A stretch of 64,000 bases of DNA from Stenogyne calaminthoides (GCA_037126765.1 JBBCBC010000012.1:12958001-13022000), one strand, 5' to 3'. Numbered from the stretch's first letter, positions 34,140-46,404 are shown. The notes: generated by a model from the sequence alone, not told the origin. Program-made: numbers and translations.

Positions 34140-36311
34140 CTAATCTAATTATATTATAAAAGTAATATGTTTTAAATTAGGTGTTGTCATGTGCCAATTT
34201 AGTTTCAACCCGGTGATGCCATGTGGTAATTTGAGCCTTTCAAATTTCTGCCATGTATCAATATGAAACAAGTTTCATCTACCACGTGTTAAACAACCTC
34301 TCCTCTACCGCAGTTAATTTCTCCGCACAAAATATTTGAATGCTCTATCAATTTACCCTTGAGCCCATCAGTCATAAAGGAAGAGAAAAGAAAGATCAAA
34401 AGATTGCAGGGTATAAATGTCCACAAATTCCGGGAGATATCCGGTATCAATGAATCATAAATATATAATAGGAGCTATTTTTCTTTTTATAATTTTGGCG
34501 CCATTCATCCTCAGCCGTTGATCATTTTTAGTGGATTAATCTTGATCGTCCATTATTTTGCATCAATTACTCATTTTATTTTTCACCACCTTTTTTTTTA
34601 CCATTTAGTTTTTTGTGGGAAACTTTGTGGGCCGTCGATCTATGAATTAGTTTGATCTGAGCCGTTGAAATGATGAACATAAATTCCACAATTCATGACA
34701 ATCAACTAAAATTACATTTAATTGCGCCTCTATCTTAGCCATACATTTAATTGTTGTTTGCCTTCAAACTCTATAAATACTCCACTTACAATCCCCAATT
34801 TTATCTTCTCATTGTTTTGGTTGTACTTCGTTGGAATAGCTATAAAGATATTTTCTATATTCACAATATAAATAGATTGGTATGATTTCTCTGTTGTAAC
34901 GGTGTCATTTTTTATGTTTTCATTTTTTTCGGATAGGATCTTTGTAATGTATAAAATTTACTATTTAGTAATGTATAAAATTTAGTATTTAGTTTAATTT
35001 GTAAGGATGTAAAATCTATTCTACAAAATTCATTCATTCTGTTATATATTGTATCACAAAAAGTGTTTTTTCTGGAATTTTGTCACGTCCTTTTCTATTG
35101 ATCGCCTACACTTAGATATCCTCCCGTCTATCTCTTCTCTTCATTTCAAGAATACATCGAGTGTATATAAAATCACAGGTAATGTGTATGATATATTCAA
35201 TTTTTCGATCAATTGATGAAACCAACACCAACAAAACAAGTTTGTTTTATCTTTTATATGTACGATGAACTATTTTCCCGATGCTTAACACATTTTCATT
35301 TTTTCAATTATTTGTGTATATCATGTTCTTGATTAACTATTAATAATTTATCTTCATAATTCAATTGTATGCTTACGGATTTAATCCAATTTTTTTTTTA
35401 ATTTATGTCTCATAACTCATAAATTGTACTTTTTATTCAATTATATATTAAATAATAAAGTATTGGTCACCTCTCAAAATTCATATATTCTTGATATTCT
35501 TTAAAAAAACAGAACCTAAACAAAAAATGAATTGTAGCTTCCGATTTAATAAAATAAAACTACTGAGATTAATGTTTATTGCAGACATTTAATCTGTTAC
35601 TCAAGAAATCAGGAGTATGATAATATTTTAGTTAACAAACTTATAGTGGATGGCTTAATAAAATAACTCAAACAATTTTATTTTAGTTTGTAAAGAGTAT
35701 CATATGCTTTATTTTTTTCAATGTAATAATCTTATTATTTAATCATTTCCTAGAATCATGTCTAATTATTAATGGCTTTTATTGACTTATTTATTTTGTT
35801 AAGCCCATAATTTTTTTTAATATTAATAAATACATAATTAACATCCATTGATTTAGCTCAAGTATTAAACCATCCTGATTAAATTTTCCATGTAATTGTC
35901 TTATTATTTAATCAATTCCTAAACTAATGTCTAATTATTAATGGCTAATTATTGATAATTTAATACACATGATAACACAAATTAGTATAAGTTGTTACAT
36001 ATTATTTATTTAATCACATATTCATATAATTTAGTGAAAACGTCAAGTTCCAGTTCTTACAAACCGTCTTCTTTCCTAGTAAGTCGTAAACGATTTTTTT
36101 AATACTTTATTGACTTATTTATTTTATTAAGCCCATTTCTTTTAATATTAATAAATACATAATTAACATCCATTGTTTTAGCTCAAGTATTAAATCATTC
36201 GGATTATTTTTTCCATGTAATTGTCTTGGTATTTAATCAATTCCTATATTAATGTCTAATTATTAATGGTCACATGCATGTTGTTTATTTAATCACATGT
36301 TCATATATATT
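34140..36311. other. AT-rich intergenic DNA with a tandem duplication
   Basis: No gene is seen. A segment of about 330 bp is tandemly repeated in the right part (see the repeat at 35715-36310). The stretch near 34138-34165 (TCTAATTATATTATAAAAG) resembles the start of some plant Helitrons, but no 3' hairpin with CTRR was found. Confidence 0.45.
35715..36310. repeat. ~330-bp direct tandem duplication
   Basis: TTATTGACTTATTTATTTTG at 35779 recurs at about 36107, and following blocks (AATAAATACATAATTAACATCCATTG, then TTAGCTCAAGTATTAAA) recur in the same order. A shorter third partial copy of the TGTCTAATTATTAATGG block is present. Confidence 0.8.
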
Positions 36312-36700
36312 TGTTGACGGTCAAATATTTTATGATTCTGATGTGGCTTGTTGAATTTGACCACCAAACAAATAAGTAATCGAACAAGAACACTGTGGGA
36401 AGAACCGTAGTTCTTCCCTGAAATATGGGTTTTTGGTATATAAGTGGAATGAGGGAAACATTCCAGAGTTTTTTTTACAATGAAAGGTGAGGTCCTTTAT
36501 ATAAAGAGGACCAGCACGACAAATCATAAGCATGACAAATCATTAAGCACGACAAATCATGTGCATAAAGCATGACAAAACATATGCGTAAGCACGATAA
36601 ATCAAGTGGTCTCGGTGGGACCTGCTGACGTGTGATAATTCGTCTTGCTGACGTGTGATAAATCTGGTGATGCTGACGTGTGATAAATCTGGTGACAACA
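36312..36700 (-). repeat. 3' LTR of LARD copy 1
   Basis: 389 bp, minus-strand ends TGTTGTCACC and GTCAACA. It contains several AGCACGACAAATCA-type short repeats and a nearly palindromic TATA segment (GGTCC-TTTATATAAAG-AGGACC) near 36491-36512. Confidence 0.95.
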
Positions 36701-36718
36701 ATAGCCCCCAAAGATCGG
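36701..36718 (-). other. Polypurine tract of LARD copy 1
   Basis: The minus strand reads CCGATCTTTGGGGGCTAT directly before the 3' LTR; the same tract precedes the LTR of copy 2 at 59227-59243. Confidence 0.8.
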
Positions 36719-36894
36719 TACATCACGTTGTTGAGCTCGATCTTGTTTCATGTCTTGACCGGTTTTTTCTCTTTTGTTGCATCTGCGATCGCATTGTTTG
36801 CCTCAAGGCTTGCTTTCCGGTGCCGTCTAAGATCTTGATTGTTGAGAATGAGCCCCCTGCATAGAGGATCTTTACCAAATCGTCGATCTGATGC

Positions 36895-37217
36895 GTACTT
36901 TCGTCTTGAGGGAGCCGTTAACGCGAGTCTTTTACGTGGGGAGCCGGGTTATGAAGTCTTTTCGTACTTTCGTGCTTTGGGGAGCCCCGTCAGACGAGTC
37001 TTTTCAGTGCTTTCGTGCCGAGGTGAGCCCCGTCGTCGAAGTCTTTTACGTCTTTCGTGCTTTGGGGGAGCCTTGTCGTCTGAAGTCTTTCTGCGGCTTT
37101 CGTCGCCGGGAGCCCGTCGTCTGAGAGTCTTTTTGTCTTTCGTGCCGGGGAGCCGTTATGCGTCGAAGTCTTTTTTGTGCTTTCGTACTTGAGGAGAGCC
37201 CCGTCGTCTGAGAGTCT
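36895..37217 (-). repeat. Array A of LARD copy 1 (~38-42-bp units)
   Basis: About eight units of type CTTTCGTGCCGGGGAGCC then GTCGTCTGAGTCTTTT. Units alternate TCTGAGTC, TACGAGTC and TCGAAGTC at the same position. Confidence 0.85.
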
Positions 37218-37261
37218 TTTTTTTTATGTCCGGTGGGAAAATGGTCTTTGGGAAAATGGTC

Positions 37262-37515
37262 TTTAGAGGTGGCTCGTCGGAGAGAGTCGGATGGTATCGT
37301 GCTCGGGATGAGCAGATCTTCAGAGATGGCTCGTAAGAGAGAGCCGAATGGGATCCTGCTCGGGATGAGCAGGTCTTCAGAGATGGCTCGTCAGAGAGAG
37401 CCGAATGTGATCCTGTTCGGAATGAGCAGGTCTTTAGAGATGGCTCGTCAGAGAGAGCCGAATGGGATCCTGCTCGAGATGAGCAGGTCTTCAGAGATGG
37501 CTCGTCAGAGAGAGC
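37262..37515 (-). repeat. Array B of LARD copy 1 (57-bp units)
   Basis: Four to five units, each 57 bp (19 codons), with GGCTCGTCAGAGAGAGCC and GATCCTGCTCGAGATGAGCA segments. Because the period is a multiple of three, frames on both strands stay open and give repeated peptides, for example SLKTCSSRAGSHSALSDEP on the minus strand. Confidence 0.9.
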
Positions 37516-37849
37516 CAAAAATACTTGAGGGAGCTAGGAGAGTTTGCGTGCCGTCGACCACTTTCACGACCCGGCGGTTTGCGACTTTCCTCCGCCAGAT
37601 CATCTTACTAATTCATGCGATCTATAGGAGTAAATTTTGTGCTCGTCGTCGACCACTTACGGGTTGAAAGGGCTTTATGCTTTCCTCCGCCCGAGATCGT
37701 TTTATTAGTCAGGCGATTTATAGGAGAATTTTGGCGCTGGCTGCCGAATCACTTCTTAAGTGCCGAAAGGGCTTTGCGACCTTTACCCCGTATAAATTGT
37801 CTGATTGACTGTGCGGTCTTACAAGAGGGCCAAAGTCGATAAAGGTGAG

Positions 37850-40320
37850 TAGGTTAACGCTGATAGAGGCGGACCGGTCACGCCGAAACAAAGAGCCAAC
37901 GCCGAGAAGGCGGGCTGGTCGTCGCCGTAAAGGCCGACGATCTCATCGCCGAGCGGAGAATACTTCACTAAAACGGCGGACTGGACATCGCCAAGGTAGC
38001 AGAAAGCCGACGCCGAGAAGGCGGGCTGGTCGTCCCCTTAAAGGCCGACGATCTCATCACCGAGAAGGAGGAGAATACTTCGCTAAAACGGTGGACTGGA
38101 CATCGCTGAGGTAGCGGAAAACCGACGCCGAGAAGGCGGGCTGGTCGCCGCCAGAAGGCCGACGTATCTATCGCCGAAGGAGAAATTTTAGCTAAACGGG
38201 CGGATCGACATCGCCGAGGTAGCGAAAGCCGACGCCGAAGGCGGGGCATAATCATCGCCGGTGAAGAGGCGGGTAAATCGCCACCTCTGTGCGCGGTAGT
38301 GCCGCTACCGGAGTAAAGCTGGCATAATCATCGCCGAAGAAGGCGAAGTGTCGCCGCCGAGTAGCCGAATAATCGTCAGCCGAAGGCGGTAGTGCCCCGG
38401 CCGCAGTAGGCGGCATAATCATCGCCGAAGGCGTAGTGCCGCCGGCCGATGGCGGACGCAATCGTCAAAGCGGTATTGTTGCGCGAATAAGCGGGCATAA
38501 TCGTCGCCGAAAAGCGGTATTGCCACCGAGCAGGCGGGCATGTCGTCGCCGAAAAGCGGTGATGCCAGCGCCCGAGCAGTAGACATAATCGTCGCCAAGC
38601 GGTATTACCCTCGACAGTAGTATGTCGTCAGCAAGAAAATGGTATTGCAGCGCCCGAGCAGCGGCATAATCACGCTAAGAAGGCGCAGAAATGCGCTGGT
38701 AGGCGCATAGGCAGAGTGCCACGAAAAAAGCGGGCATTGTCGCCGCCGGCGCGTATTGTATAAACAGCCGCATAAAAGAAGGCGGTAGTGCCAAGACCGA
38801 GTAGGCGCGGCATGAATCATTGCTAAAAGATGGTATTGCCGCCGAGTAGGAAGTAATCATCGCCAAAGGTGTAAGGTTACCGGTAGGCGGCATAATCATC
38901 GAAGGTGAAAAGCGCCATGGTCAGGCGGGCATAATCGTCACCGGTAAGGGGCGGTATTGCCACGGCCGAGAAGGCGGCTGGTCGTTGTCGCAAAGGCCGA
39001 CGATCTCATCGCCGGTAGCCGCGGAGAATACTTCGTTAAAAACGACTCGATCGACATCACCGAGGTAGTGGAGTTTAATGGAAGGCGGGTTGGTCATCGC
39101 CAGAAGACCGACGATCTCTATCGGAAGGCGGAGAATACTTTTGCTAAAACGCGGATCGACATCGCCGAGGTAGCGGAAAGCCGACGCCAGAAGAAGGGCC
39201 GGTCATCGCCAAAGGTCGACGATCTCTATCGCCGTGATGGCGGAGAATACTTTTGCTAAACGGCGGATCGACATCGCCAAGGTAGCGAAAGTTTACGCCG
39301 GAAGGCGGGCTGGTCGCTCTCCATAAAGGCCGATGATCTCATCGCCGGAAGGCGGAGAATACTTTCGCTAAACGGCGGATCGACATTGCCGAGGTAGCGT
39401 AAAAGCCGATGCCGGTAGAAGGTGGGCTGGCCGCCGCCAGAAGGCCGACGATCTCATCGCCGGAGAAGGCGGAGAATACTTCATTAAAATGGCAGATCGA
39501 CATCACCGAGGTAGCAGAAAGCGACGCCGAGAAGGCGGGTCGGTTGTCGCCAGAAGGCTTTGTTCGCATCTCATGCGCAGAAGGCGGAGAAGCTTTTTTG
39601 CTAAAATGGCGGATCGACATCTCGAGGTAGCGGATAGCCAACGCCGGTAGAAGGGGCTGGTCGCCGCCGTAAAGGTCGACGATCTCTATCGCCGAAGGCG
39701 GAGAATATTTCACTAAAACGCGGATCGACATCGCCGAGGTAGCGGAAAGTCGACGCCGGTAGCTGGCCGGTCGCCGCAAAAAGGCCGACGATCTCATCGC
39801 CGGAGAAGGCGGAGAATATTTCGCTAAAACGGCGGATCGACATCGCCAGGGTAGAGGAAAGCCGACGCCGAGAAGGTAATGGTCGCTGCCAGAAGGTTCA
39901 CCATCTCTCATCACCGAGAAGGCGGAGAATATTTCGCTAAAACGGGCGGATCGACATCGCAGAGGTAGCGGAAAGCCGACGCCGAGGCTTATTTGGCCGT
40001 CGCCAGAAGGCCGACGATCTTATCGATATGAAGGCGGAGAATATTTTCGCTAAAACGGCGGATCGACATCGCCGAGGTAGCGTAAAGTCAAGCCGAAGAC
40101 GGGCCGGTCATCGCCGTAGGCCGGCGATTCTATCGCCGGAGAAGGCGGAGAATATTTTACTAAAACGGCGGATCGACATCGCCGAGGTAGTGGAAAGCCG
40201 ACGCCGAGAAGGTGGCTGGTCATCGCCAGTAAGGCCGACAATCCAAATCGCCATAGAAGGGCGGAAAATATTTTCTAAAACGGCTGACCGGGACATCATC
40301 GAGGTGCGGGAAGGGGATTT
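37850..40320 (-). repeat. Arrays C and D of LARD copy 1 (~111-116-bp units with an inserted ~40-bp array)
   Basis: C units carry GGCTGGTCGTCGCCAGAAGGCC, GACGATCTCATCGCCGAGAA, GGCGGAGAATACTTCGCTAA and CGGCGGATCGACATCGCCGA blocks in fixed order. They occupy about 37850-38225 and 38960-40320. Between them (38228-38955) lies a different array, D, with GCATAATCATCGCCGAAGG and GCGGTATTGCCGCC blocks. The sequence is very GC-rich and open frames are short by-products. Confidence 0.9.
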
Positions 40321-40324
40321 TGTG

Positions 40325-40660
40325 AAGGCGGTATAATCGTCGTGGAAAAGCGGTAGTGATCGCCGCAGTAATTCGGGCATAATCATCGATTTTCCCACAT
40401 TGTTGGCCAACAAAGCGGCATAATCGCCGCCGAAGGTGGTAGTGCCCTGCGCCAAACAGCGGCATTATCGCCAAAAAAGGCGGTAGTAAATCCAAAGCGA
40501 GCATAATCATCGCCGAAAAGCGCGTTAAATGTCACAAGCCTAGTAAATCGGGCATTATCGTCGCCGAAGAATACTAGTGGGGAACGGCGGAGGCGGGCAT
40601 AATCATCGCCCAAAACGGTATCCCAAAAGCAACAAAACGGCGGGCATAATCGCATAAGTG
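40325..40660 (-). repeat. Second block of array D
   Basis: Further GCATAATCATCG and AAGCGGTAGTG-type units follow array C; the array fades out near 40660. Confidence 0.8.
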
Positions 40661-40759
40661 GTTTTTTGTAATTTGGGCATGATAGTGCATTTTTTCTTGA
40701 ATGAATTCGAACATGATCTGTGTCTATGTTCCACCTTGACTTCTTTGATTTTTTTATTG

Positions 40760-41054
40760 TCTTATTGAGGTGCAATCAGGTTGATCGTCTTATTTAGCTT
40801 CGACCAGATGGGTTAACTAATGTGCAACCCCCCCTTTCTTGTTTCATGATCGTCTTATTTAGCCGCGATCACTATTCGTACTCGGGTCGTCTTATTTAGC
40901 TGCGACCCCGTACTCATCACTCGCTTTGTTGTGGGTATCTGTAAGCACGAGTCGTCTTATTTAGTTGCGATTGCGTACCCATCACTCGCTTTACTGCGGG
41001 AATCTAAGTACGAACTGTTTCGTCAGGTGAACATAAACTTCGGCTCGTTCGTCT
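40760..41054 (-). repeat. Array E of LARD copy 1 (CGTCTTATTTAGC units)
   Basis: At least four imperfect units contain CGTCTTATTTAGCTGCGA, two followed by CATCACTCGCTTT. The array is cut by the Copia insertion at 41055 and is matched at 61310-61560 in copy 2. Confidence 0.75.
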
Positions 41055-42855
41055 TGTTGGGATTATACTGAAAAGTATGTTTTTTACTTTGTATAATCGA
41101 AACTGAATTTTCAGACTTATTTACTAAAATAAATTGTTTATCACTGATGCTTTAAATATGATTGAATGTTACATATATTTATTGCATAACTGTTCAATAA
41201 TTACGTCGTGTTACATTTGTAGTTAATTTAGTGATACCGGATCACGAAGATTAAATTAATGATCCTTTTTTGTAACTAAAAAGTCGCCATTCACGACCTA
41301 GATTGGTTTGTCTTGACCAAGAGATTACACTAGTGCATGGTGATCTTGTTGAATAGGACCTCTGAGGAGGATAAATTCTTGAATCGAACAAGGAAGAATT
41401 AGACCTCAGTGGTTCGTTGTTTCTTAACCTTCGTCCCTTAAATAGGATCACGTGGGATTGGTAACTATTGCTTTGACTTATCATGGGTAGCGAATCAGAG
41501 AGATTCAATACTTTTTATCTTGGGCAATATTATTGGTCACATGTGATTGCTAAAATTTAATACGAAGAATCGTGTGCAAGTACGCTTGCTTGATTTGCCC
41601 CCTTGGGAGGTTCATAAGTTTTATCATACCAAATCTTGCAAGTGGAATTAGTTTTAGGTATGGATAATAATGTTGAACCGCTCTCGACCAAGGACAAAAG
41701 ATATTAATTAACGGAAAGCTATTTCAGTGGCTTGAATTAATTAATGGGCTAGATAATCTTAAACACGGGAAATAATGACCGGGAGCCATATTGACTGTAA
41801 TATGGGTTAAGATGGATGTTGCAATATTAATTATGTAGTGGGATTAATTAATATTTATGGGCTTGAATTATATTGTGGCTCAATATTAGATATTCAAGAT
41901 CCATTAGAAGGTCCAATCTTAATTCTCCTAAAGGCCCCCCGAGTAGCCCAACATATAGTCCAATAACTGAAAAGGTGATTAAAATAAAATAAATATTGTT
42001 GCTTATATTTCCTCTAATTTTTCGAAATTTATGGATAAACGAGGGAGAAATATTTTCTTTGAATTTTGTTATGGAATGAAGATATGTATTCTTGGAATAC
42101 AAGATTATCTCATTAAATTCAAGAAATCTCCCACTTGGTTATTCATAAGAGATATTTCGAAATTTTTTGAAAATAGAGGGCAAGAAAGATTTTCTTGATT
42201 TTCTTGAAAAGATATTATGGAAGATATGTATTTCTTGAAATACAAGAATATCTCATAAATTCAAGAAGATCCAAATCTTGGATTCTTGCATCATTAAATT
42301 TTCGAAAATATCCATATTGTTGAGGAGGTGGGATTTTTGTGGAATATTTTAATTATGGGAAAAAGAATATAAGGGATATATTCAAGATTTCTTGGTGACC
42401 AAGAAAAGTCTTTTCCCACATTGAAATATCACTAAAATTTCGACCACTCTCTCACCTATAAATAGGGGATGATTAGTTCATTCCCAAGTACAATTCCATG
42501 TGCTGGAAATATTAGCAAATCCACATAAGTGGTGCAACAAAGTTTATTTTTTCCTTTTGTTAATTGTTCGCGAGTATCCTTCCACCGGATTGTCGAGCAA
42601 GGGCTAAGGGAATACTTGGGAAGTCCTTTTGGTTAGTCCGTCCGACCAAAGCCCTTTGCCATCCCGAGAGAATACGTTCACGTAAACCCGTAGATTCGCG
42701 ATCGTGGGTTTTACGTGGCTTTTTATATGCATGATATGTTGTTGCAATTATTATTTGAATTAATATAGGATTAATTCATGCTAGTAATAATTAATGAATT
42801 AAATTTGTATTTAAATATTCACCCCGAATAGATCTGTGTAACTCATTCCCCAACA
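41055..42855 (+). repeat. 5' LTR of the nested Copia
   Basis: 1801 bp, with TATAAATAGG at 42458-42467 as the likely TATA box. It lacks a 45-bp segment that is present near 48536-48580 of the 3' LTR, which exactly accounts for the length difference. Confidence 0.95.
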
Positions 42856-42870
42856 AGCGATATCGAGCCC
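42856..42870 (+). other. Eroded primer-binding site of the nested Copia
   Basis: AGCGATATCGAGCCC lies where TGGTATCAGAGCC is expected; the TATCAGAGC core reads TATCGAGC, one base short at a CAG. Confidence 0.6.
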
Positions 42871-44375
42871 CTTTGTTTGAACTCTGAATTTTTTAAATTG
42901 TAATTTAATTCGTGGACATTAAATTTGAAATTGGATAGTAGAACTATTAGATCTGTTTTGCGGTGTATCCAATTGTCCGGATTTTAATGTTTTATTTTGC
43001 ATGCATATAAACTGTGGTTTTTGATTCGATTCGTTTCGGATTTGTTTTTGCCTCGTGAGAAAATCCACGAGTAGACTAGGATTTGTTTGATTTGATCAAT
43101 GTAATAGACTAGTCTAGATCTAGATTTATTTATTTTTTTTTGTAAATAAATTATACTTAGGATCGGGAACGAAGAGACGAAGAATTAAAGGATGAAATCG
43201 AGAACCCAGGCGTGAAGCTGGCGCTTGGCGTGAGGATGAGGGCCGACGCGACGGCGGCGCGCCGGCTCCAGCCGAAAGGACGGGCGGATGATGCTGGCGG
43301 GCTACAAGACGGAGCGCTGGATCTGCCTGGCATCGCCGAGGACGCGAGGGCGGAGGCGAAGGCTAGCCGGATCTTGTGTCGTCGCCGAGAACTGCCGGAC
43401 CCGCCGATACTTGCCGAAAGATCGGGCGGCCGCGACCCGCCCCGCCGAAGGTGCCGAGGTCGCTTAGGCTGCCCCAGCCAAGTGGCCGGCCGATCGCGGG
43501 CGTGCATCCATTGCGAAATGCCATGGCGTGGCGGTCGAGACAAAGTATTTTTTCGAGACGAACGAGTGGGAGAAATTCGAGACGTGTTTCTTCAAAGATC
43601 AAGCCAAGAAAAATCAAACCATGACAATTGGATAATTTGTGCCCAATATGTTTATTTTTCTGTTTTGCTTGATTTAATTTGGGCTATCTAATGCTTTATT
43701 TAATTTGTTTAAATGTGTTTGCATGAGGGTTGCCAAAATTTAAAAATCTCAACTTCAAAATTACTAAGTATGTTTAAATAATTAATTGACAATTTTATTC
43801 CGGATAATAAAATTGAATTAATTTTGACCTCCATGATTTATTTATTTGTGAATTCTTTTGGAGAAATTCCCCCAACTGGACGGTCAAAAGGTAGGTTTCC
43901 AAAGAATGAAATCCCAAACGGATGATTGTGGGTTATTACTAGTGGCGACGATGACCCTCCCAACGAGGCTCGATCAAAGCGAAATAGTAATCCTGTATTT
44001 AATCATTGTTATTACTTAGGTATAAAATTGATATGCATATACTTCTCCGAAGTCCCTGTCAATTTTATATTGGTCAAGTGGGAGCCAACTATTAATCTGG
44101 ATATTAAAGGTTTGTAATCTTGTTCTTGTTTGTAACTCTTGAATGTGTTTAAATAATGACCCACCCAACGTGGCTTATTTAAACTGTTTTGAGATGTTGG
44201 CTGATGCATGTTCATATTTTTTTTGAGATTTTAATATGATGCATGTGATCAAACCTTGTGATATATTTGTGCTTATGCATATTATTGTTTATTTCAGTTC
44301 ATCATGTCGCAACCTTCTAATCCACTATCGAATATACCTAAAGACCTTTTTGCTTTTTGGTGAAAACTATTTTGG
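42871..44375 (+). other. Leader region of the nested Copia, with a GC-rich block
   Basis: The region is AT-rich except for about 43180-43560, which is strongly GC-rich and carries overlapping open frames on both strands (for example 43212-43691 plus and 43157-43543 minus). No retroelement motif is seen there, and codon choice gives no clear frame. It may be captured host sequence or a structured leader. Confidence 0.55.
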
Positions 44376-45194
44376 TTGGAAACACAAAATAAAATGCCCC
44401 TAACCGCATCATCTTCCGAATGGGTACTTGATTCACCAAAACCCGAAAAACCAACTAAGGATGCCGGAATATGGGATGAGATGATTTATGGTGAATGGGA
44501 GCTGGCAAACGGTTTGATGAAGGAAACAATTCTGGCACATATGTCGATCGTTAAAAAGCGCCTTCATCAAGAATATGAGTCAACTGCAGACATCTTAAAG
44601 AATCTCGAAGCGATGTTCGGACATCAGACCCATATGGCAGTCCAAAGTGTGAAGCAAGAAATTGCTCAGTTAAAATTGGAAAAAGGGACGACCGCAGCAC
44701 AGCACGTCTTTAGGGTTATGGTGCTATTTGAGGAACTTGAGATCCTTGGCAAAAAATATGACTTCAATGCTAAGGTTGATTTCATTCTCCAATCCTTACC
44801 AAAGAGCTATAATCACCACTATCTTGAGTATCTAATGGAAGATCAAGATTTTACAGTGGAGGATCTTATAAATGCTTTGACTTTGGTTGAAAAGGAAGTG
44901 GAGCGCGAGGAAAAGAACTTGGGGAAACGGAAATCTTCTCTTCATCCTAGATCAAGTGGTGATAAGGATGATGAAAAGAGAAGAAGGTTAAACCAAGAAG
45001 ACTCAACATCAAATAGAAGCATGGGATCATGTATGAGGAAAACTTTGGAAAGCGGGAGAGTAGGACAATCGAGGTCAGCCTGTTCCGATCCCAAGAGGGA
45101 TGGAAAGAAAGGTAATTCTCACGCACTAGTTGTTGAAACTTGTTTAGCGGCGTATGCCTCCCATTTTGTGGGTGGTGGATACGGGATCCACTAA
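44376..45194 (+). pseudogene. Copia Gag of the nested element
   Basis: A 272-codon open frame, clearly Copia Gag: MIYGEWELANGLMKETILAHM, a VKQEIAQLKLEKGTTAAQHV segment, and the QSLPKSYNHHYLEYLM motif near residues 150-165, followed by a Lys/Arg-rich tail. The Gag frame probably began earlier (the sequence before 44376 at about 44304 reads MSQPSNPLSNIPKD in another frame), so the N-terminus is frame-shifted. At the end it runs out of frame into the protease. No clear zinc knuckle survives in this frame. Gag would form the particle for reverse transcription. Confidence 0.85.
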
Positions 45195-45600
45195 TCATGT
45201 TTGTTTCACATTCGGGGGTTCAAAGCGGACCCGACAACTTAGTGGGAGTGAGGTCCTCATCACACCGGGCAATCTTCTGAGAGTGGCAAATTTGAAGCGA
45301 TCTTGAGAAGTGCACCTGTCTTTTGAAGACAGTGTTTTGAGATATTCTTTACGTTCCGGATTTTAGAAAGAATTCGTTTTCAGTTTCTAAACTCTTATGA
45401 TGGATATTTTGGTTACTTTTTAATAAAGTTGTTACCAATTTTATTTTGATAAATTTATCTGTCATGGAACGTTGTTGAATGATCTCTATACAATTAACTG
45501 TGCACACCACTCACGAAATGTATCCTATAACACATCAATCTGTTTCGAGAAAAAAAGCGTTCATCGACGTGAACGAGACACTTCTTTAGCATCTATAAAT
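45170..45600 (+). pseudogene. Copia protease remnant of the nested element
   Basis: The catalytic DTGS (codons at 45178-45189) sits in a WVVDTGSTNHVC context, one frame off Gag. The following sequence shows several stops and frame changes up to the integrase. Confidence 0.75.
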
Positions 45601-46404
45601 TGGGTCATATAAATCCAAAGAGGATCCAAAGGTTGGTAAGAGACGGTTCACTAGGGCTTCTCCAAGTTGAACCGATTCCAACTTGCGAATCATGTTTGGA
45701 GGGTGATATGACCAAGATGGCATTTGGAGCCAAGAGGAATGGGGCTAAAGAAGTGTTAGAGATCGTTCACACAGATGTACGTAGTTCAATGTTAACCAAA
45801 GCAAGAGGAGGTTATGAGTAATTTTATTGATGATTACTCAAGGTACATTTTCCTTATGAAGCATGAATCTGAGACCTTTGAGAAATTCTAAAGAATTTAA
45901 GGCTCAAGCAGAGAATCATGTGGAAAAACGTATCAAGTCTCTACGATCTGATCGTGGAGGCGAATACCTCAGCGATGAGTTTTTAAACTGCTTATCTGAT
46001 GAAGGGATTGTATCCCAACTCACTGCACCCGGAACCCCTCACCAAAACGGGGTTGCAGAGCAAAGAAACATAATTCTTTTGGAAATGGTTAGATCAATGA
46101 TGAGTTATGCGGATCTTCCCGAGTCGTTCTGGGGTCATACCTTGGTAACAGCGACTTACATTCTGAAATTGGTGCTATCCAAATCGGTTCCCAAAACCCC
46201 AAAGAATTGTGGACCGGGCGCAAGCCTAGTATGAGACACATGAGAACTTTGGGGTGTCCGGCCTACGTGTTGGACAAGAAAACCGGTAAATTGGATCATC
46301 GATCAGAATTAAGGCTGTTTTGTAGGATACCCCGAGGGAACAAAAGGGTGTATGTTCTATAGTTCCGAAGATCAAAAGGTGGTCATCAGCACCCACTTTA
46401 GATT
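45600..46404 (+). pseudogene. Copia integrase of the nested element, frame-broken
   Basis: The frame at 45600-45821 contains GHINPKRIQRLVRDGSLG and CESCLEGDMTK, the zinc-binding N-terminal region. It is followed by VHTDVRSSM with the first catalytic Asp. After a break near 45825-45870, 45863-46234 continues with IKSLRSDRGGEYLSDEF (second catalytic Asp), then GTPHQNGVAEQRN and the core end with its Glu. A third break near 46235 leads into the C-terminal part (CPAYVLDKKTGKLDHRSE in other frames). Three frame changes in 0.8 kb of otherwise highly conserved sequence is more than expected for a recent element, in line with assembly error. Confidence 0.85.

Noticed and set aside
34138..34165. Helitron start
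   Set aside because: Only a loose TCTA...TATTATAAAAG likeness; no terminal hairpin with CTRR and no Rep/helicase sequence nearby.
37156..40775. Many 70-190-codon frames in the GC-rich arrays (for example 39339-39914) as proteins
   Set aside because: They follow the tandem units, switch frame with unit-length changes, and show low-complexity Arg/Ser/Pro-rich peptides.
43212..43691. 159-codon GC-rich open frame as a host gene
   Set aside because: It lies in a Copia leader, overlaps equally open frames on the other strand, and has no recognisable domain; high GC alone keeps frames open.
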